This document shows, piece by piece, positions 17,901-25,502 of a stretch of DNA of 33,319 nucleotides; the stretch's first letter is position 1, and each line of letters begins with the position of its first letter. The DNA is from Tannerellaceae bacterium (GTDB taxonomy: Bacteria; Bacteroidota; Bacteroidia; Bacteroidales; Tannerellaceae): positions 1-33,319 of the forward strand of contig JAITRG010000214.1 of NCBI GenBank assembly GCA_031288515.1, written 5' to 3'. The translations under genes and the position numbers were made by a program. Under the pieces are notes generated by a model. It was given only the letters and a program-made list of their open reading frames with translations. It ran no database searches and was not told the origin of the DNA.

Positions 17901-18119
17901 ACGCTGACAACCGTATTGGGGATGCTTCCTTTGGCATTAGGCACAGGCGAAGGCGCCGAGATGTGGCGCTCGATGGGTATGACTGTCGCCTGGGGGCTTT
18001 CGGTTTCCACCTTAATTACGCTGGTGTTGATTCCTGTCGTATATTGTATCTTTGCGGCAAATGGCGTAAAGCGCAGAAGAAGAAAATTTGCGAAATTGCG
18101 TTTCCTCGAAGAACGTTAA
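14979..18119 (+). CDS. RND multidrug efflux pump, HAE1 (AcrB-like) permease
   Basis: A 1046-residue inner-membrane pump of normal length for the hydrophobe/amphiphile RND family. It shows the expected twelve-helix layout with two large periplasmic loops. The N-terminus (KKPVSTVLIFVAVVILGLFSL) is the first helix, and LPEIESNMILVMTAYPGASAADIE opens the first porter domain. The proton-relay residues are present: the Asp pair in IAIGMVVDDAIVALEN (TM4) and the Lys in GIVVKNGIVIID (TM10). The TM11 region has SRLRPVLMTTLTTVLGMLPLA. This supports an active proton-driven drug exporter rather than a metal (HME) type. The substrate is not predictable. Confidence 0.95.
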   Translation: MSLYASAVKKPVSTVLIFVAVVILGLFSLTRLSVDLLPEIESNMILVMTAYPGASAADIETNLSKPLENVLNSVSDLKNITSQSKENISIVVLEFEYGTDIDVATNDVRDKLDMITSVLPDDAENPIIFKFGTEDIPIIILSVTADESMDALYKILDDKIANPLARIGGVGAVSISGAPIREIQVYCDPYKLEAYGQSVESISSVIAQENRNTPGGTIDIGSNTYSLRVQGEFTDASQMLNLVIGNQGGKPVYLRDVARVEDTVEERMQEAYNNGKRGGMIIVQKQSGANSVNISRLVRDKIPELQAELPSDVKLGIIIDTSTNILNTIDSLVETIGITFVIVMLVVFLFLGRWRATFIIILTIPISLIAAFAYLFASGNTLNIVSLSSLSIAIGMVVDDAIVALENITTHIERGSKPKQAAVYATNEVAISIIASTLTMLAVFLPLTMVTGIAGILFKQLGWIVSIIMIVSTLAALTLIPMLCSKMLRLNPDKGKLYVLFFTPVEKALNKLDDLYAYLLDWAVRHRKTIVTGAFFIFAGSMFLIPVIKTEFFPTQDNARIAVSIELPVGMRQEITRDLAVKINREFTERYPEIEVISFSEGQADTDNTFAQLSANGSHIIEFNISLYSVGVRKEKSGSDRGLIEICESMRRVLAGYAEIKKFEVMAGGGAGMGSETTVNIEIYGYDFNETDKAAAEIAKRMRNASVVSQVNISREDYIPEYQIDFDREKLALNGLNVVTASMYLRNRINGSLASQYREDGDEYVIRVRYAPEFRQSIEDLEDIIMYNNSGKGVRIRDVGTIVERMTPPTIERKNRERVITVSAVVAQGAALSDVVAAANREMKNMDMPSGVSWSIGGTYEDQQDTFRDLGILMGLIIILVFIVMASQFESLVDPFVIMFTIPFAVTGVILGLSITQTPLGVMALIGLIMLMGIVVKNGIVIIDYMILCRERGQSIITAAVTAGRSRLRPVLMTTLTTVLGMLPLALGTGEGAEMWRSMGMTVAWGLSVSTLITLVLIPVVYCIFAANGVKRRRRKFAKLRFLEER

Positions 18120-18155
18120 ATAAACGGTTAATGTTACTTATTAAAATGTTATCAA

Positions 18156-18449
18156 ATGAAAGCAGTATTTATATCATTCAATCAGGCTTATTACGAAATG
18201 ATCCTGGCTATAATGGACCGCAATAATATCAGGGGCTTTACCTACTGGGAACAAGTGCAGGGGCGAGGCAGCAAAAACGGGGAACCTCATTACGGAAGCC
18301 ATGCCTGGCCTACCTTAAACTCGTCTGTCTTAACGATTATCGAGAGCAGGCAGGTGGACAATTTCCTGGATTTATTAAAGAAACTGGATGAACAGACGGA
18401 AGCGCTGGGTTTACGCGCTTTTGTCTGGAATGTTGAGCAAACTGTTTAA
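18156..18449 (+). CDS. small PII-like protein linked to the RND pump
   Basis: A 97-residue soluble protein starting 36 bases after the pump gene and probably co-transcribed. The pattern fits a PII-like ferredoxin fold: a beta-alpha start (MKAVFISFNQAYYEMILAIM), then GFTYWEQVQGRGSKNG, a central GSHAWPTLNSSVLTIIE strand, and a final helix and strand (LLKKLDEQTEALGLRAFVWNVE). Related small PII-like proteins (for example DUF3240) are known beside RND efflux genes in other phyla. By analogy it may bind a nucleotide or metal and modulate the pump. No classic PII T-loop uridylylation Tyr can be assigned. The fold assignment is by pattern and not by search. Confidence 0.65.
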   Translation: MKAVFISFNQAYYEMILAIMDRNNIRGFTYWEQVQGRGSKNGEPHYGSHAWPTLNSSVLTIIESRQVDNFLDLLKKLDEQTEALGLRAFVWNVEQTV

Positions 18450-18611
18450 ATGAATGGCGTTATTTTATGGAAAAATATAATAAGATTAGAAGTCCATAAT
18501 CCCGACAAAAACAGAGGAGGGAAGCGATTCGGAGCAAAGGGGTGTGCGACAGGATTGAAATTACAATACCATGGTTCTCCTGATTTGTTTTTTTAATCGA
18601 GCTTTAAGTTG

Positions 18612-18619
18612 TACCTTTG
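18612..18619 (+). promoter_or_regulatory. -7 box of the response-regulator gene
   Basis: TACCTTTG is an exact TAnnTTTG match 89 bases before the ATG at 18709. A TTTG at 18584-18587 is 24 bases upstream, slightly too far for an ideal -33 box. Confidence 0.5.
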
Positions 18620-18708
18620 AGCAGTTAAAAGATGCGGTATTTTTAAAATACATCAGTATTAAAGAATGCATCCGGCGGAATCGTGATATATACATATAAT
18701 AAAATACT

Positions 18709-19404
18709 ATGAACAAATATCTGTATAAAGTATTCCTTTTTGAAAAAAACGAAAGCGTGGCTTCTATGCTTCAGGAGTTCATGCAAATGAATGATTTCCC
18801 TTCTGTAAGGTTTTCTAATTATAATGAGGCTTATAAAGCCTTTTGCAGTGATAAATTCGACATTTGCCTCATCAGCCTTGAGGAGGAATGGGAGAATGGG
18901 TTCAATTTCGCCCGGAAAATTATGGCGGCGAATTATGAAACGATCTTAATCTTCATCGGTTCCCTCCCAACCCTCGGCGAACTGACGCAGGCATACAAGA
19001 TCGGGATAGACGACTTTATTCGCAAACCCTTCATCCTGGAAGAGCTGCACCTGCGTATACTTGCAACGTTGAGGCGTACGCACGGGCATGCGATGAACGG
19101 CCATCAGGTTTATCAATTGGGCGGATATACCTTCGAACCGCGTAAACAGTCGCTTATGCTTAACGGAAAGCCTTTAAAGATCACGACAAAAGAATGTGAC
19201 TTGCTTAAATATCTGTGCGAACATTTGAATTTACTGGTAGAAAGGGAGGCTATTTTGAAGCATGTCTGGAAAAATGATACGTTCCATAATTCGCGAAGTA
19301 TGGATGTATATATGACGAAAATCCGTAATTTATTGAAGGAAGATAAAACGATTGCCATCGTAAACATACACGGGAAAGGTTACAAATTGATGACAAACCT
19401 GTGA
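18709..19404 (+). CDS. OmpR-family response regulator with degenerate receiver
   Basis: A 231-residue protein with an N-terminal receiver-like domain (1-120) and a C-terminal OmpR/PhoB winged helix (about 130-230, with KITTKECDLLKYLCEH, a RSMDVYMTKIRNLLKED recognition region and VNIHGKGYKL). The receiver lacks the normal phosphorylation residues. The phosphoacceptor position is Ser 56 (DICLIS where DLVLLD is usual), the acidic pair is reduced to Glu 12-Lys 13, and the conserved Thr is replaced (FIGS). The conserved Lys is kept (Lys 106 in IRKPF). No histidine kinase gene is adjacent. It is best seen as an orphan, phosphorylation-independent regulator. Its targets are unknown; the preceding efflux operon is one candidate. 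Confidence 0.88.
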   Translation: MNKYLYKVFLFEKNESVASMLQEFMQMNDFPSVRFSNYNEAYKAFCSDKFDICLISLEEEWENGFNFARKIMAANYETILIFIGSLPTLGELTQAYKIGIDDFIRKPFILEELHLRILATLRRTHGHAMNGHQVYQLGGYTFEPRKQSLMLNGKPLKITTKECDLLKYLCEHLNLLVEREAILKHVWKNDTFHNSRSMDVYMTKIRNLLKEDKTIAIVNIHGKGYKLMTNL

Positions 19405-19422
19405 TAATATAAATAATATCTC

Positions 19423-19430
19423 TATCTTTG
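19423..19430 (+). promoter_or_regulatory. -7 box of the rplY promoter
   Basis: TATCTTTG is an exact match to TAnnTTTG, 18 bases after the regulator's stop codon and 83 bases before the L25 start. The transcript would have a leader of about 75 bases, whose first part is GC-rich for this region and could carry autoregulatory structure. I cannot name a known leader motif. Confidence 0.55.
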
Positions 19431-19513
19431 CAACGCTTTTTTAAGCCCAGCCTCGTGTGATGGGAGATTAGGAAGCAAGACTAATTTTGAGTAACACAAA
19501 CAAATTAAAAAGA

Positions 19514-20170
19514 ATGAAAAAATTTCAATTAGAAGGAATTCCAAGAGAAGTGCTTGGAAAGAAAGCGGTAAAAGCTATCCGTAACGAAGGGAGCATACCG
19601 GCTATTTTATATGGTAGCGATCCGGTTGCATTGCCTTATAAGGGCGAACTGAACAAAGGCGAAACGCTGGTAGAAACTGACGACGGAAAAGGGGTTGTCG
19701 TAACAAACTTTGCCGTTACCAAAGACGCCGTCCATGGTTTGATCTATACGCCCGAAATATTCCTTGTAGAACTTTCGCTTACAGGCAGTAAAAAAGTAAT
19801 GGCTATCATTAAGGATATGCAATTCCAACCGGTTAATGATTCTGTCCTGCATATTGACTTTCTGGAAATTTTTGAAAACAAACCTATTGTCATAGAAGTT
19901 CCGGTTAAACTGGAAGGACACTCGGAAGGCGTGAAAGCCGGGGGTAAGTTAAGCCTCGAAATGAGAAAACTGAAAGTAAGAGGATTGTATAACGATATAC
20001 CCGAACAACTAACCGTTGATATCACAAATCTGGGTTTGGGAAAAACAATACAGGTAGGGTCTCTTCATTACGACAAACTGGAATTGGTAAATGCTAAGAA
20101 TGCCGTTGTATGCGCCGTTAAGTTAACGCGCGCTGCCCGTGGCGCACAAGCTGCGGCTGCCGGCAAATAA
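19514..20170 (+). CDS. rplY: 50S ribosomal protein L25 (general stress protein Ctc type)
   Basis: The two-domain long form of bL25, 218 residues, which binds 5S rRNA in the large ribosomal subunit. The start chosen is the ATG at 19514 (MKKFQLEGIPR). A nine-codon extension from a TTG at 19487 is unlikely. The L25 domain (1-90) includes LGKKAVKAIRNEGSIPAILYG. The C-terminal TL5/Ctc beta domain (about 98-190) includes VNDSVLHIDFLEIFENKPI and VPVKLEGHSEGVKAGGKL. The tail is Ala-rich (RAARGAQAAAAGK). It is followed by a terminator and then pth, a gene order often seen in bacteria. Confidence 0.95.
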   Translation: MKKFQLEGIPREVLGKKAVKAIRNEGSIPAILYGSDPVALPYKGELNKGETLVETDDGKGVVVTNFAVTKDAVHGLIYTPEIFLVELSLTGSKKVMAIIKDMQFQPVNDSVLHIDFLEIFENKPIVIEVPVKLEGHSEGVKAGGKLSLEMRKLKVRGLYNDIPEQLTVDITNLGLGKTIQVGSLHYDKLELVNAKNAVVCAVKLTRAARGAQAAAAGK

Positions 20171-20199
20171 TCCAGATAAACAATTTACAAATCACGTGA

Positions 20200-20234
20200 G
20201 GGGAGAGCGTTCTGCGAATGTTCTTCCCTTTTTT
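20200..20234 (+). terminator. rho-independent terminator after rplY
   Basis: GGGGAGAGCGTTC (20200-20212) pairs along its whole length, with three G-T wobbles, with GAATGTTCTTCCC (20216-20228) and is followed by six T. It lies between rplY and pth, so it may terminate or attenuate read-through into pth. Confidence 0.8.
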
Positions 20235-20248
20235 ACAGTATCGCAATC

Positions 20249-20812
20249 ATGAAATATTTAATAGCCGGACTGGGTAATTTCGAGCCTCAATATTGGGGAA
20301 CGCGGCATAATACGGGGTTCCGCGTCGTAAATGCCGTAGCCGAAGAGGCTGGTTCTCCTTTTACCGAAGCCCGTTACGGAGCTATATCCAGGCTGCGTAT
20401 TAAAAATAAGGAACTGATTTTACTTAAACCGAATACGTTTATGAACCTTAGCGGGTTGGCCATCCGTTATTGGCTCCGGAAAGAGGGTATACCCGTAGAA
20501 AACCTGCTGGTAATTGTAGACGATTTGGCCCTCCCCTTCGGCGTCTTGCGCCTGAAACCAAAAGGAAGCCATGCCGGGCACAATGGTTTGCGCAACATTG
20601 AAGAAATTCTGAGTACGCAGGAGTATTGCCGGTTACGCTTTGGCATTGGGAATGATTTCCCGCGCGGGGGACAGGTGGGTTTCGTGTTATCCCAATTCGA
20701 TCCGGGAGAAATGGAAATCATGCCCGAAAAGGTTCGGCAGGCGGTAGAAATGGTTAAAAGTTTCTGTCTGGCAGGAGTTCAGACGACAATGAATCAATTC
20801 AACAACAAGTAG
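20249..20812 (+). CDS. pth: peptidyl-tRNA hydrolase
   Basis: A 187-residue bacterial-type Pth that releases peptidyl-tRNA dropped from ribosomes by cleaving the ester bond. It has all the family motifs: [21 protein letters not shown] with the catalytic His 20 and Asn 10, [18 protein letters not shown] with the conserved Asp, [13 protein letters not shown], and [21 protein letters not shown]. It lies only 14 bases after the rplY terminator and 9 bases before the S4-domain gene, with which it is probably co-transcribed. Confidence 0.96.
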   Translation: MKYLIAGLGNFEPQYWGTRHNTGFRVVNAVAEEAGSPFTEARYGAISRLRIKNKELILLKPNTFMNLSGLAIRYWLRKEGIPVENLLVIVDDLALPFGVLRLKPKGSHAGHNGLRNIEEILSTQEYCRLRFGIGNDFPRGGQVGFVLSQFDPGEMEIMPEKVRQAVEMVKSFCLAGVQTTMNQFNNK

Positions 20813-20821
20813 CCAACAGAT

Positions 20822-21277
20822 ATGAACGAAGTCAGAATAGATAAATGGATGTGGGCAACCCGCATCTTTAAGACCCGCAGCATTGCAACGGAGGCATGTA
20901 AAAAAAACCGGGTTATGATTAACGGCGTAAGCGTTAAGCCTTCGCGTATGATTAAACCGGGCGATGTAATACAGGTGCGCAAACCGCCCGTAACGTTCTC
21001 ATTCAAAGTAACGGGATTGACCGAACGCCGGATGGGAGCCGGATTAGTATCGGAATATCTTGAAAACATCACGCCTCCGGAAGAATATGAAATCCTGGAA
21101 ATGAATAAAATCTCCGGTTGCGTAAACCGGGCCAGGGGATTAGGGCGGCCTACCAAAAAGGATCGCCGCGAGTTGGAACAGTTCGCCGGCGATGATTCCG
21201 GCTTTGAGTTCGACTTTGATTCCGACGATGATTCCGGCTTTGATTTCGGCTCTGAGTTTGATTCGGAAGAGGAGTGA
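20822..21277 (+). CDS. S4-domain RNA-binding protein (Hsp15/HslR-like)
   Basis: A 151-residue protein with an S4 RNA-binding domain at residues 4-65 (RIDKWMWATRIFKTRSIATE, then VMINGVSVKPSRMIKPGDVI), as in Hsp15, which handles nascent-chain-blocked 50S subunits. A basic middle segment includes GLGRPTKKDRRELEQ. The last 29 residues (123-151) are an unusual acidic, Phe-containing repeat built on DDSGF and FDSD/E elements, encoded by imperfect DNA repeats at about 21,190-21,265. Neighbours rplY and pth support a role in ribosome rescue or quality control. The gene ends one base from the convergent oxidoreductase gene. Confidence 0.9.
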   Translation: MNEVRIDKWMWATRIFKTRSIATEACKKNRVMINGVSVKPSRMIKPGDVIQVRKPPVTFSFKVTGLTERRMGAGLVSEYLENITPPEEYEILEMNKISGCVNRARGLGRPTKKDRRELEQFAGDDSGFEFDFDSDDDSGFDFGSEFDSEEE

Positions 21278-21299
21278 ATCAATACGCTTTCTCCGAATC
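21260..21299. terminator. stop-codon-spanning inverted repeat between convergent genes
   Basis: GATTCGGA (21260-21267) and TCCGAATC (21292-21299) are perfect reverse complements, one in the tail of each of two convergent genes, with both stop codons in the loop. It could act as a bidirectional terminator encoded within coding sequence. There is no U-tract. Confidence 0.35.
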
Positions 21300-22316
21300 C
21301 GCGGGATAAACGACGCCTAACTGGCGGCGGACTTCGTCTGTTATTTCTAATGCGGCGAGCGAGTTTTCATGTGAATTGACTGCCGATTCCCGTTTGCCGG
21401 ACAGGATGAGATGTATAAACTCAGCCACCTCATAATAATATTCGTCTTTACCGGCTGCGGCGCTTATATCTTCCGCCACCGGTTGGGCTCCCTTACCGGA
21501 AGCAGCCTGTAAACGGGGCGTAAAGACTACCTTCCCGATATGATTTATACGGTCTAACGTTATATTCCCGTCTTCGCCCTGTATCTCAGCCGACAGAGCG
21601 GAATTGGCTATTTTGGAATAAAGTACCGTTGCGTTCATGCCGTCGTAAACGAAATTTACGGCTCCCTGTCCGTCTGCGCCGGATGAAAGGACAATGCCCG
21701 AAGCGTCGATCTTTTTGGGGCGGCCAAACAATACGACCATCGGATAGATGGTATAAATGCCTATATCCATCATAGCCCCGTTTGAATACGCCGGATTGAA
21801 AGCATTCAGCACAATTCCTTCTTTAAATTTATCATAACGGGAGGAATACTGGCAGTAGCAGGCAAAATAACGGCGCACGGCTCCTGCCCTTTTGAGGTTT
21901 TCCCTCACGGCCGCAAAGTTCGGCGTTAAGGTCGGTTTCATGGCTTCCATTAGCGTTACGCCATACTTTTGCGAGGCGGCTATCATCGCCTTGGCTTCTT
22001 TTGCGTTAGAGGCCAGGGGCTTTTCGCACAGCACATGTTTGCCGTGTCGCATACAGAGGATGCTTTGCGAAGCATGCAGAAAGTTGGGCGATGCGATATA
22101 AACGGCGTCTACGAGGGCGCTTTTCGCCATTTCTTCCAGCGAAGTAAACGTATGGGGAATTTGATGTCTGGCGGCAAAAGCGTCTGCCGTTTCCTGCGTA
22201 CGCGAATAGACGGCTGCCAGTTCAAACCGTTCATCCTGCCGGGCTCCGGCAATCACCCAGTCCGTAATAAAGTTTGTTCCTGCTACGCCGAAGCGTATTT
22301 TTTTCATCTCTTTCAT
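21279..22316 (-). CDS. Gfo/Idh/MocA-family oxidoreductase
   Basis: A 345-residue NAD(P)-dependent oxidoreductase. The Rossmann domain is at 1-125, with FGVAGTNFITDWV as the dinucleotide-binding turn, ASPNFLHASQSILCMRHGKHVLCEKPLASN and the catalytic-site EKP. The C-terminal alpha/beta domain is at about 130-340. The substrate is probably a sugar or sugar derivative; dehydrogenases of the trans-1,2-dihydrobenzene-1,2-diol type are similar. An alternative start three codons downstream at 22307 (MKKIRFG) is equally plausible. It is the last gene of the pepT-gcvT-comB operon, beginning one base after the comB stop. Nothing in the context fixes its substrate. Confidence 0.9.
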   Translation of the reverse strand: MKEMKKIRFGVAGTNFITDWVIAGARQDERFELAAVYSRTQETADAFAARHQIPHTFTSLEEMAKSALVDAVYIASPNFLHASQSILCMRHGKHVLCEKPLASNAKEAKAMIAASQKYGVTLMEAMKPTLTPNFAAVRENLKRAGAVRRYFACYCQYSSRYDKFKEGIVLNAFNPAYSNGAMMDIGIYTIYPMVVLFGRPKKIDASGIVLSSGADGQGAVNFVYDGMNATVLYSKIANSALSAEIQGEDGNITLDRINHIGKVVFTPRLQAASGKGAQPVAEDISAAAGKDEYYYEVAEFIHLILSGKRESAVNSHENSLAALEITDEVRRQLGVVYPADSEKAY

Positions 22317-22317
22317 T

Positions 22318-23034
22318 TTAATTGCGTAAAATCAGCGTCCCGTTTTCTGTTTGAAGCGCAGGGACGGCCGGCGCGATGTTTAACGTTAAGCAATAGCCGG
22401 CCGATCCTTCCAGGCCGTTCGCTTTCAGGCGAGGCAGATGGTCGGTTTGTTCCATATAGCTTTCCAGACGCCGTTTGTGCGTGTTCCACATGTCGCGGGC
22501 TATTATTGCGGCGTCGCTTGCCGTTTGATACCGGCCTGTTTCCACTAACGTTTCTGTTAATGCGCCGCCGTATAGCGTATCTTCTATATTTACTTTGTCT
22601 TTCCAGCCCGAAGCAAGTACGGTTACGTCCCGCCGGTGCGCCAGGCAGTAATCGGCTATTGCCTGCAGGTTAATGAATCCGCCGATAACCACCCGGAAGG
22701 CTTCCCGGGCTACCGTAATTGCTTTTGTTCCGTTGGTTGTAGTGAAAACGACGTCTTTCCCTTTTACTTTTTCCGGCGCGTAATCAAATGGCGAGTTGCC
22801 GAAGTCTGCAAAGTCGCAACGCTGTACGTTTCGTTCGGCGCCAACCGGCCAGCCTTTTTCCTTGTATGCCCGGGCTTCTTCTACCGTAGCTACCGGGCGG
22901 ATGCTGCGAACGCCGTTGTGGAAGGCGGTTACGATAGTGGTAGTAGCCCGGAATATATCGGCTACTACTACTATGCTGTCGGGGCTGTGATACGCCGGGT
23001 ATAAAGCCGGCGAAAAGCAAACGTCTATTTTCAT
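22318..23034 (-). CDS. comB: 2-phosphosulfolactate phosphatase-like protein
   Basis: A 238-residue protein of the ComB family (Mg-dependent 2-phosphosulfolactate phosphatase, EC 3.1.3.71 in methanogen coenzyme M synthesis). Diagnostic strings are [20 protein letters not shown] near residues 21-40, [18 protein letters not shown] and [12 protein letters not shown]. Its start overlaps the gcvT stop by 4 bases (ATGA), implying translational coupling. Coenzyme M synthesis is not expected in Bacteroidales, so the true substrate is probably another phospho- or sulfo-acid. The family call is firm and the reaction is inferred. Confidence 0.88.
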   Translation of the reverse strand: MKIDVCFSPALYPAYHSPDSIVVVADIFRATTTIVTAFHNGVRSIRPVATVEEARAYKEKGWPVGAERNVQRCDFADFGNSPFDYAPEKVKGKDVVFTTTNGTKAITVAREAFRVVIGGFINLQAIADYCLAHRRDVTVLASGWKDKVNIEDTLYGGALTETLVETGRYQTASDAAIIARDMWNTHKRRLESYMEQTDHLPRLKANGLEGSAGYCLTLNIAPAVPALQTENGTLILRN

Positions 23035-24116
23035 TTCCTGAAGGGCGCTTTTATTACTTCGGCTTTCAGGTTTTTGTCGCGGATTTTGATGTACAGGGGC
23101 GTTCCCTCTCTGGCATATTCCGGTTTTACATATCCCATTCCGATTCCTTTTTTCAAGCAGGGAGAGATTGTTCCCGAGGTGACCGTCCCGATACGGTTGC
23201 CGTCTTTGTCTGCTATTTCATAGCCGTGGCGGGGAATCCCTTTTTCTGTCATTTCAAAGGGGACAAGTTTGCGGGTGACGCCTTCTTTCTTCTGGCGTTC
23301 CAGCTCGGCGCGGTGGGTGAAGCGTTTGCCATCCGTAAATTTGGTGATCCAGCCCAAACCGGCTTCTATGGGCGAGGTTGTGTCGTCCAGGTCGTTTCCG
23401 TACAGGCAGAAGCCCATTTCGAGGCGGAGCGTATCGCGTGCGCCCAGGCCGATGGGTTTGACGCCTTCCGGTTTGCCCGCTTCGAAGACGGCGTTCCATA
23501 CGGTCATCGCATCGGCGGGGTAGAAGTAGAGTTCGAAACCGCCGGCGCCGGTGTAGCCTGTGTTGGATATGATTACGTTTTTGCATCCGGCCAGTTCGCC
23601 CGTTACAAAGGAGTAATAAGGGATGGAAGACAGGTCGACCGGGGTAAGGCGCTGAAGGATTTCTTTTGCTTTCGGGCCCTGTACGGCTAACTGGGCTGTC
23701 GTGTCCGACGCGTTTTCCAGTTCGGCGCCTGCCGTGTTATGGCTTACGCACCAGTCCCAGTCTTTCCGGATATTTCCGGCATTCACTACCAGCAGGTATT
23801 TCTCCGGCCCGCAGCAGTATACAAGGAGGTCGTCCACGATGCCGCCCCGGTCGTTGGGGAAACAGGTGTACTGCGCTTTCCCTGCGGCGAGGGCCGACAC
23901 GTCGTTTGACGTAATGCTTTGGAGAAATTCCAGCGCTTTGGGGCCTTTTACCCAAAATTCTCCCATATGGGATACGTCGAATACGCCCGCTCCCCTGCAT
24001 ACGGTTAAGTGTTCGTCGATGATACCGGAATATTCGACAGGCATATTATATCCGGCAAACTCGTGCATTTTAGCGCCTGATGCGATGTGTACGTCTGTAA
24101 ATGGCGTCTTTTTCAT
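23031..24116 (-). CDS. gcvT: glycine cleavage system aminomethyltransferase (T protein)
   Basis: A 361-residue T protein of normal length. It transfers the methylene group from the aminomethyl-lipoyl H protein to tetrahydrofolate and releases ammonia. Seen: the N-terminal [35 protein letters not shown], the folate-site [10 protein letters not shown] with its Asp, [11 protein letters not shown], and [20 protein letters not shown]. The C-terminal GcvT_C barrel has [21 protein letters not shown]. gcvH and gcvP are not in the window, so the rest of the system lies elsewhere. It is 11 bases downstream of pepT. Confidence 0.96.
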   Translation of the reverse strand: MKKTPFTDVHIASGAKMHEFAGYNMPVEYSGIIDEHLTVCRGAGVFDVSHMGEFWVKGPKALEFLQSITSNDVSALAAGKAQYTCFPNDRGGIVDDLLVYCCGPEKYLLVVNAGNIRKDWDWCVSHNTAGAELENASDTTAQLAVQGPKAKEILQRLTPVDLSSIPYYSFVTGELAGCKNVIISNTGYTGAGGFELYFYPADAMTVWNAVFEAGKPEGVKPIGLGARDTLRLEMGFCLYGNDLDDTTSPIEAGLGWITKFTDGKRFTHRAELERQKKEGVTRKLVPFEMTEKGIPRHGYEIADKDGNRIGTVTSGTISPCLKKGIGMGYVKPEYAREGTPLYIKIRDKNLKAEVIKAPFRK

Positions 24117-24127
24117 GTTGCTTTCCG

Positions 24128-25348
24128 TTAGGATTGTTTTGTCAGTAATTCTATTATTTTAATGATTGTTTCCATGCTTTTTTCAAGCGATCGTACCGGG
24201 AGAAATTCGTACCGCCCGTGAAAATTCAGTCCTCCGGCAAAGATATTGGGGCAGGGCAGTCCCATAAAGGAGAGGCGCGCGCCGTCTGTCCCGCCGCGGA
24301 TGGGCTTTACGACGGGCTTTACGCCTGCCGCTTTCATCGCGTCGAGGGCCAGATTGATGATATGTTTCTTTGGTTCTACCATTTCGCGCATATTGTAATA
24401 CTGGTCGCGCATTTCCAGGCGGGCGCTGCCGGGATGCCGTTCGTTCATCAGATGCGTGAGCGACTGGAGCATTTGTTTTTTCTGTTCGAACAGTTTGCGG
24501 TCGTGGTCGCGTATGAGATACGAGAGGGAGGCTTCTTCTACCGTGCCGCTCATATGGGTGAGGTGAAAGAATCCTTCATAGCCTTCCGTATACTCCGGGC
24601 GTTTGATTACGGGAAGCCACGAGGCGAACTCGACGGCCAGCAGCGAGGCATTTACCATCTTGCCTTTAGCCGTTCCGGGGTGTACGTTCAGGCCTTTGAA
24701 ACTTACTTTTGCGGCGGCGGCGTTGAAATTCTCATATTCCAGTTCGCCAATCGGCCCGCCGTCAATCGTATAGGCCCATTCGCAGCCGAATTTTTCCACA
24801 TCAAAATGGTCGGCTCCCTGCCCTGTTTCTTCGTCGGGGGTGAAAGCGATCCGTATTTTCCCATGCTCCGCTTCCGGGTGTTCTGTAAAATACTGCATGG
24901 CCGATATGATGGCGGAAATTCCGGCCTTGTCATCCGCGCCAAGCAGGGTGGTTCCGTCGGTTACGATAATATCCTGCCCCACGTAATCGTTGAGTTCGGG
25001 AAACATACCGGGCGATAAAACCGTCTCTCCCGTTCCGGACAGGACAATATCGCCCCCTTCATACGTTACAATACGCGGCCTGACGTTTTTCCCCGGCATG
25101 TCCGGGCTGGTATCCAGGTGCGCAATGAAGCCGATAACCGGTATTTTTTTCGTCGTACTGGCCGGAAGCGTAGCCATCAGGCAGCAATTGTCGTCCAGCG
25201 TTATATCTTCCAGGCCTGTCTGTTTCAATTCTTCCGCTATTGCTTCTGCCAGTACGCGCTGGCCGGGTGTGCTTGGCGTTTTCCCCGATGTTTCGCTCGA
25301 CTGGGTGTCGTAAGAAACATATTTCAGAAACCTGTCTGTTACGTTCAT
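24128..25348 (-). CDS. pepT: peptidase T (tripeptide aminopeptidase)
   Basis: A 406-residue cytoplasmic di-zinc aminopeptidase of family M20B that removes the N-terminal residue of tripeptides. The chosen start is the ATG at 25348 ([19 protein letters not shown]). A longer reading from 25414 would overlap the promoter box at 25412-25419 and adds a low-quality basic tail. Metal and catalytic motifs are all present: [61 protein letters not shown] and, near the end, [17 protein letters not shown] with [11 protein letters not shown]. It is the first gene of the minus-strand operon. Confidence 0.96.
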   Translation of the reverse strand: MNVTDRFLKYVSYDTQSSETSGKTPSTPGQRVLAEAIAEELKQTGLEDITLDDNCCLMATLPASTTKKIPVIGFIAHLDTSPDMPGKNVRPRIVTYEGGDIVLSGTGETVLSPGMFPELNDYVGQDIIVTDGTTLLGADDKAGISAIISAMQYFTEHPEAEHGKIRIAFTPDEETGQGADHFDVEKFGCEWAYTIDGGPIGELEYENFNAAAAKVSFKGLNVHPGTAKGKMVNASLLAVEFASWLPVIKRPEYTEGYEGFFHLTHMSGTVEEASLSYLIRDHDRKLFEQKKQMLQSLTHLMNERHPGSARLEMRDQYYNMREMVEPKKHIINLALDAMKAAGVKPVVKPIRGGTDGARLSFMGLPCPNIFAGGLNFHGRYEFLPVRSLEKSMETIIKIIELLTKQS

Positions 25349-25411
25349 ATCTGTTGTTTTTATTTTACCTGACCTTTTTCTCTGCGTTTGTCCCGGCCTG
25401 TTCATTCGTGG

Positions 25412-25419
25412 CAAAGGTA
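25412..25419 (-). promoter_or_regulatory. -7 box of the pepT operon promoter
   Basis: On the minus strand TACCTTTG (25419 down to 25412) matches TAnnTTTG exactly and sits 63 bases before the pepT ATG. It fixes the shorter pepT start. The -33 region has only a weak match. Confidence 0.55.
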
Positions 25420-25502
25420 AAGATTCCTTTCACATAATCTTTTCAATCCTCCATTTATTTCATTGGAAAAATGGAGCAAACCGCTCGTCCCGGCCTTCGC
25501 CT

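Noticed and set aside
19431-19513. tRNA or known riboswitch in the rplY leader
   Set aside because: No cloverleaf or anticodon arm can be drawn and I recognise no riboswitch motif. It remains an unassigned leader.
22636-23004. Plus-strand frames opposite comB
   Set aside because: They are shadows of the well-supported comB reading frame, with no independent motif.
24218-25018. A 266-codon open frame on the plus strand inside pepT
   Set aside because: It is entirely antisense to a well-supported pepT with all metal-site motifs. Its translation is Phe/Gly/Arg-rich without family motifs, as expected from the mirror of GC-rich coding DNA.
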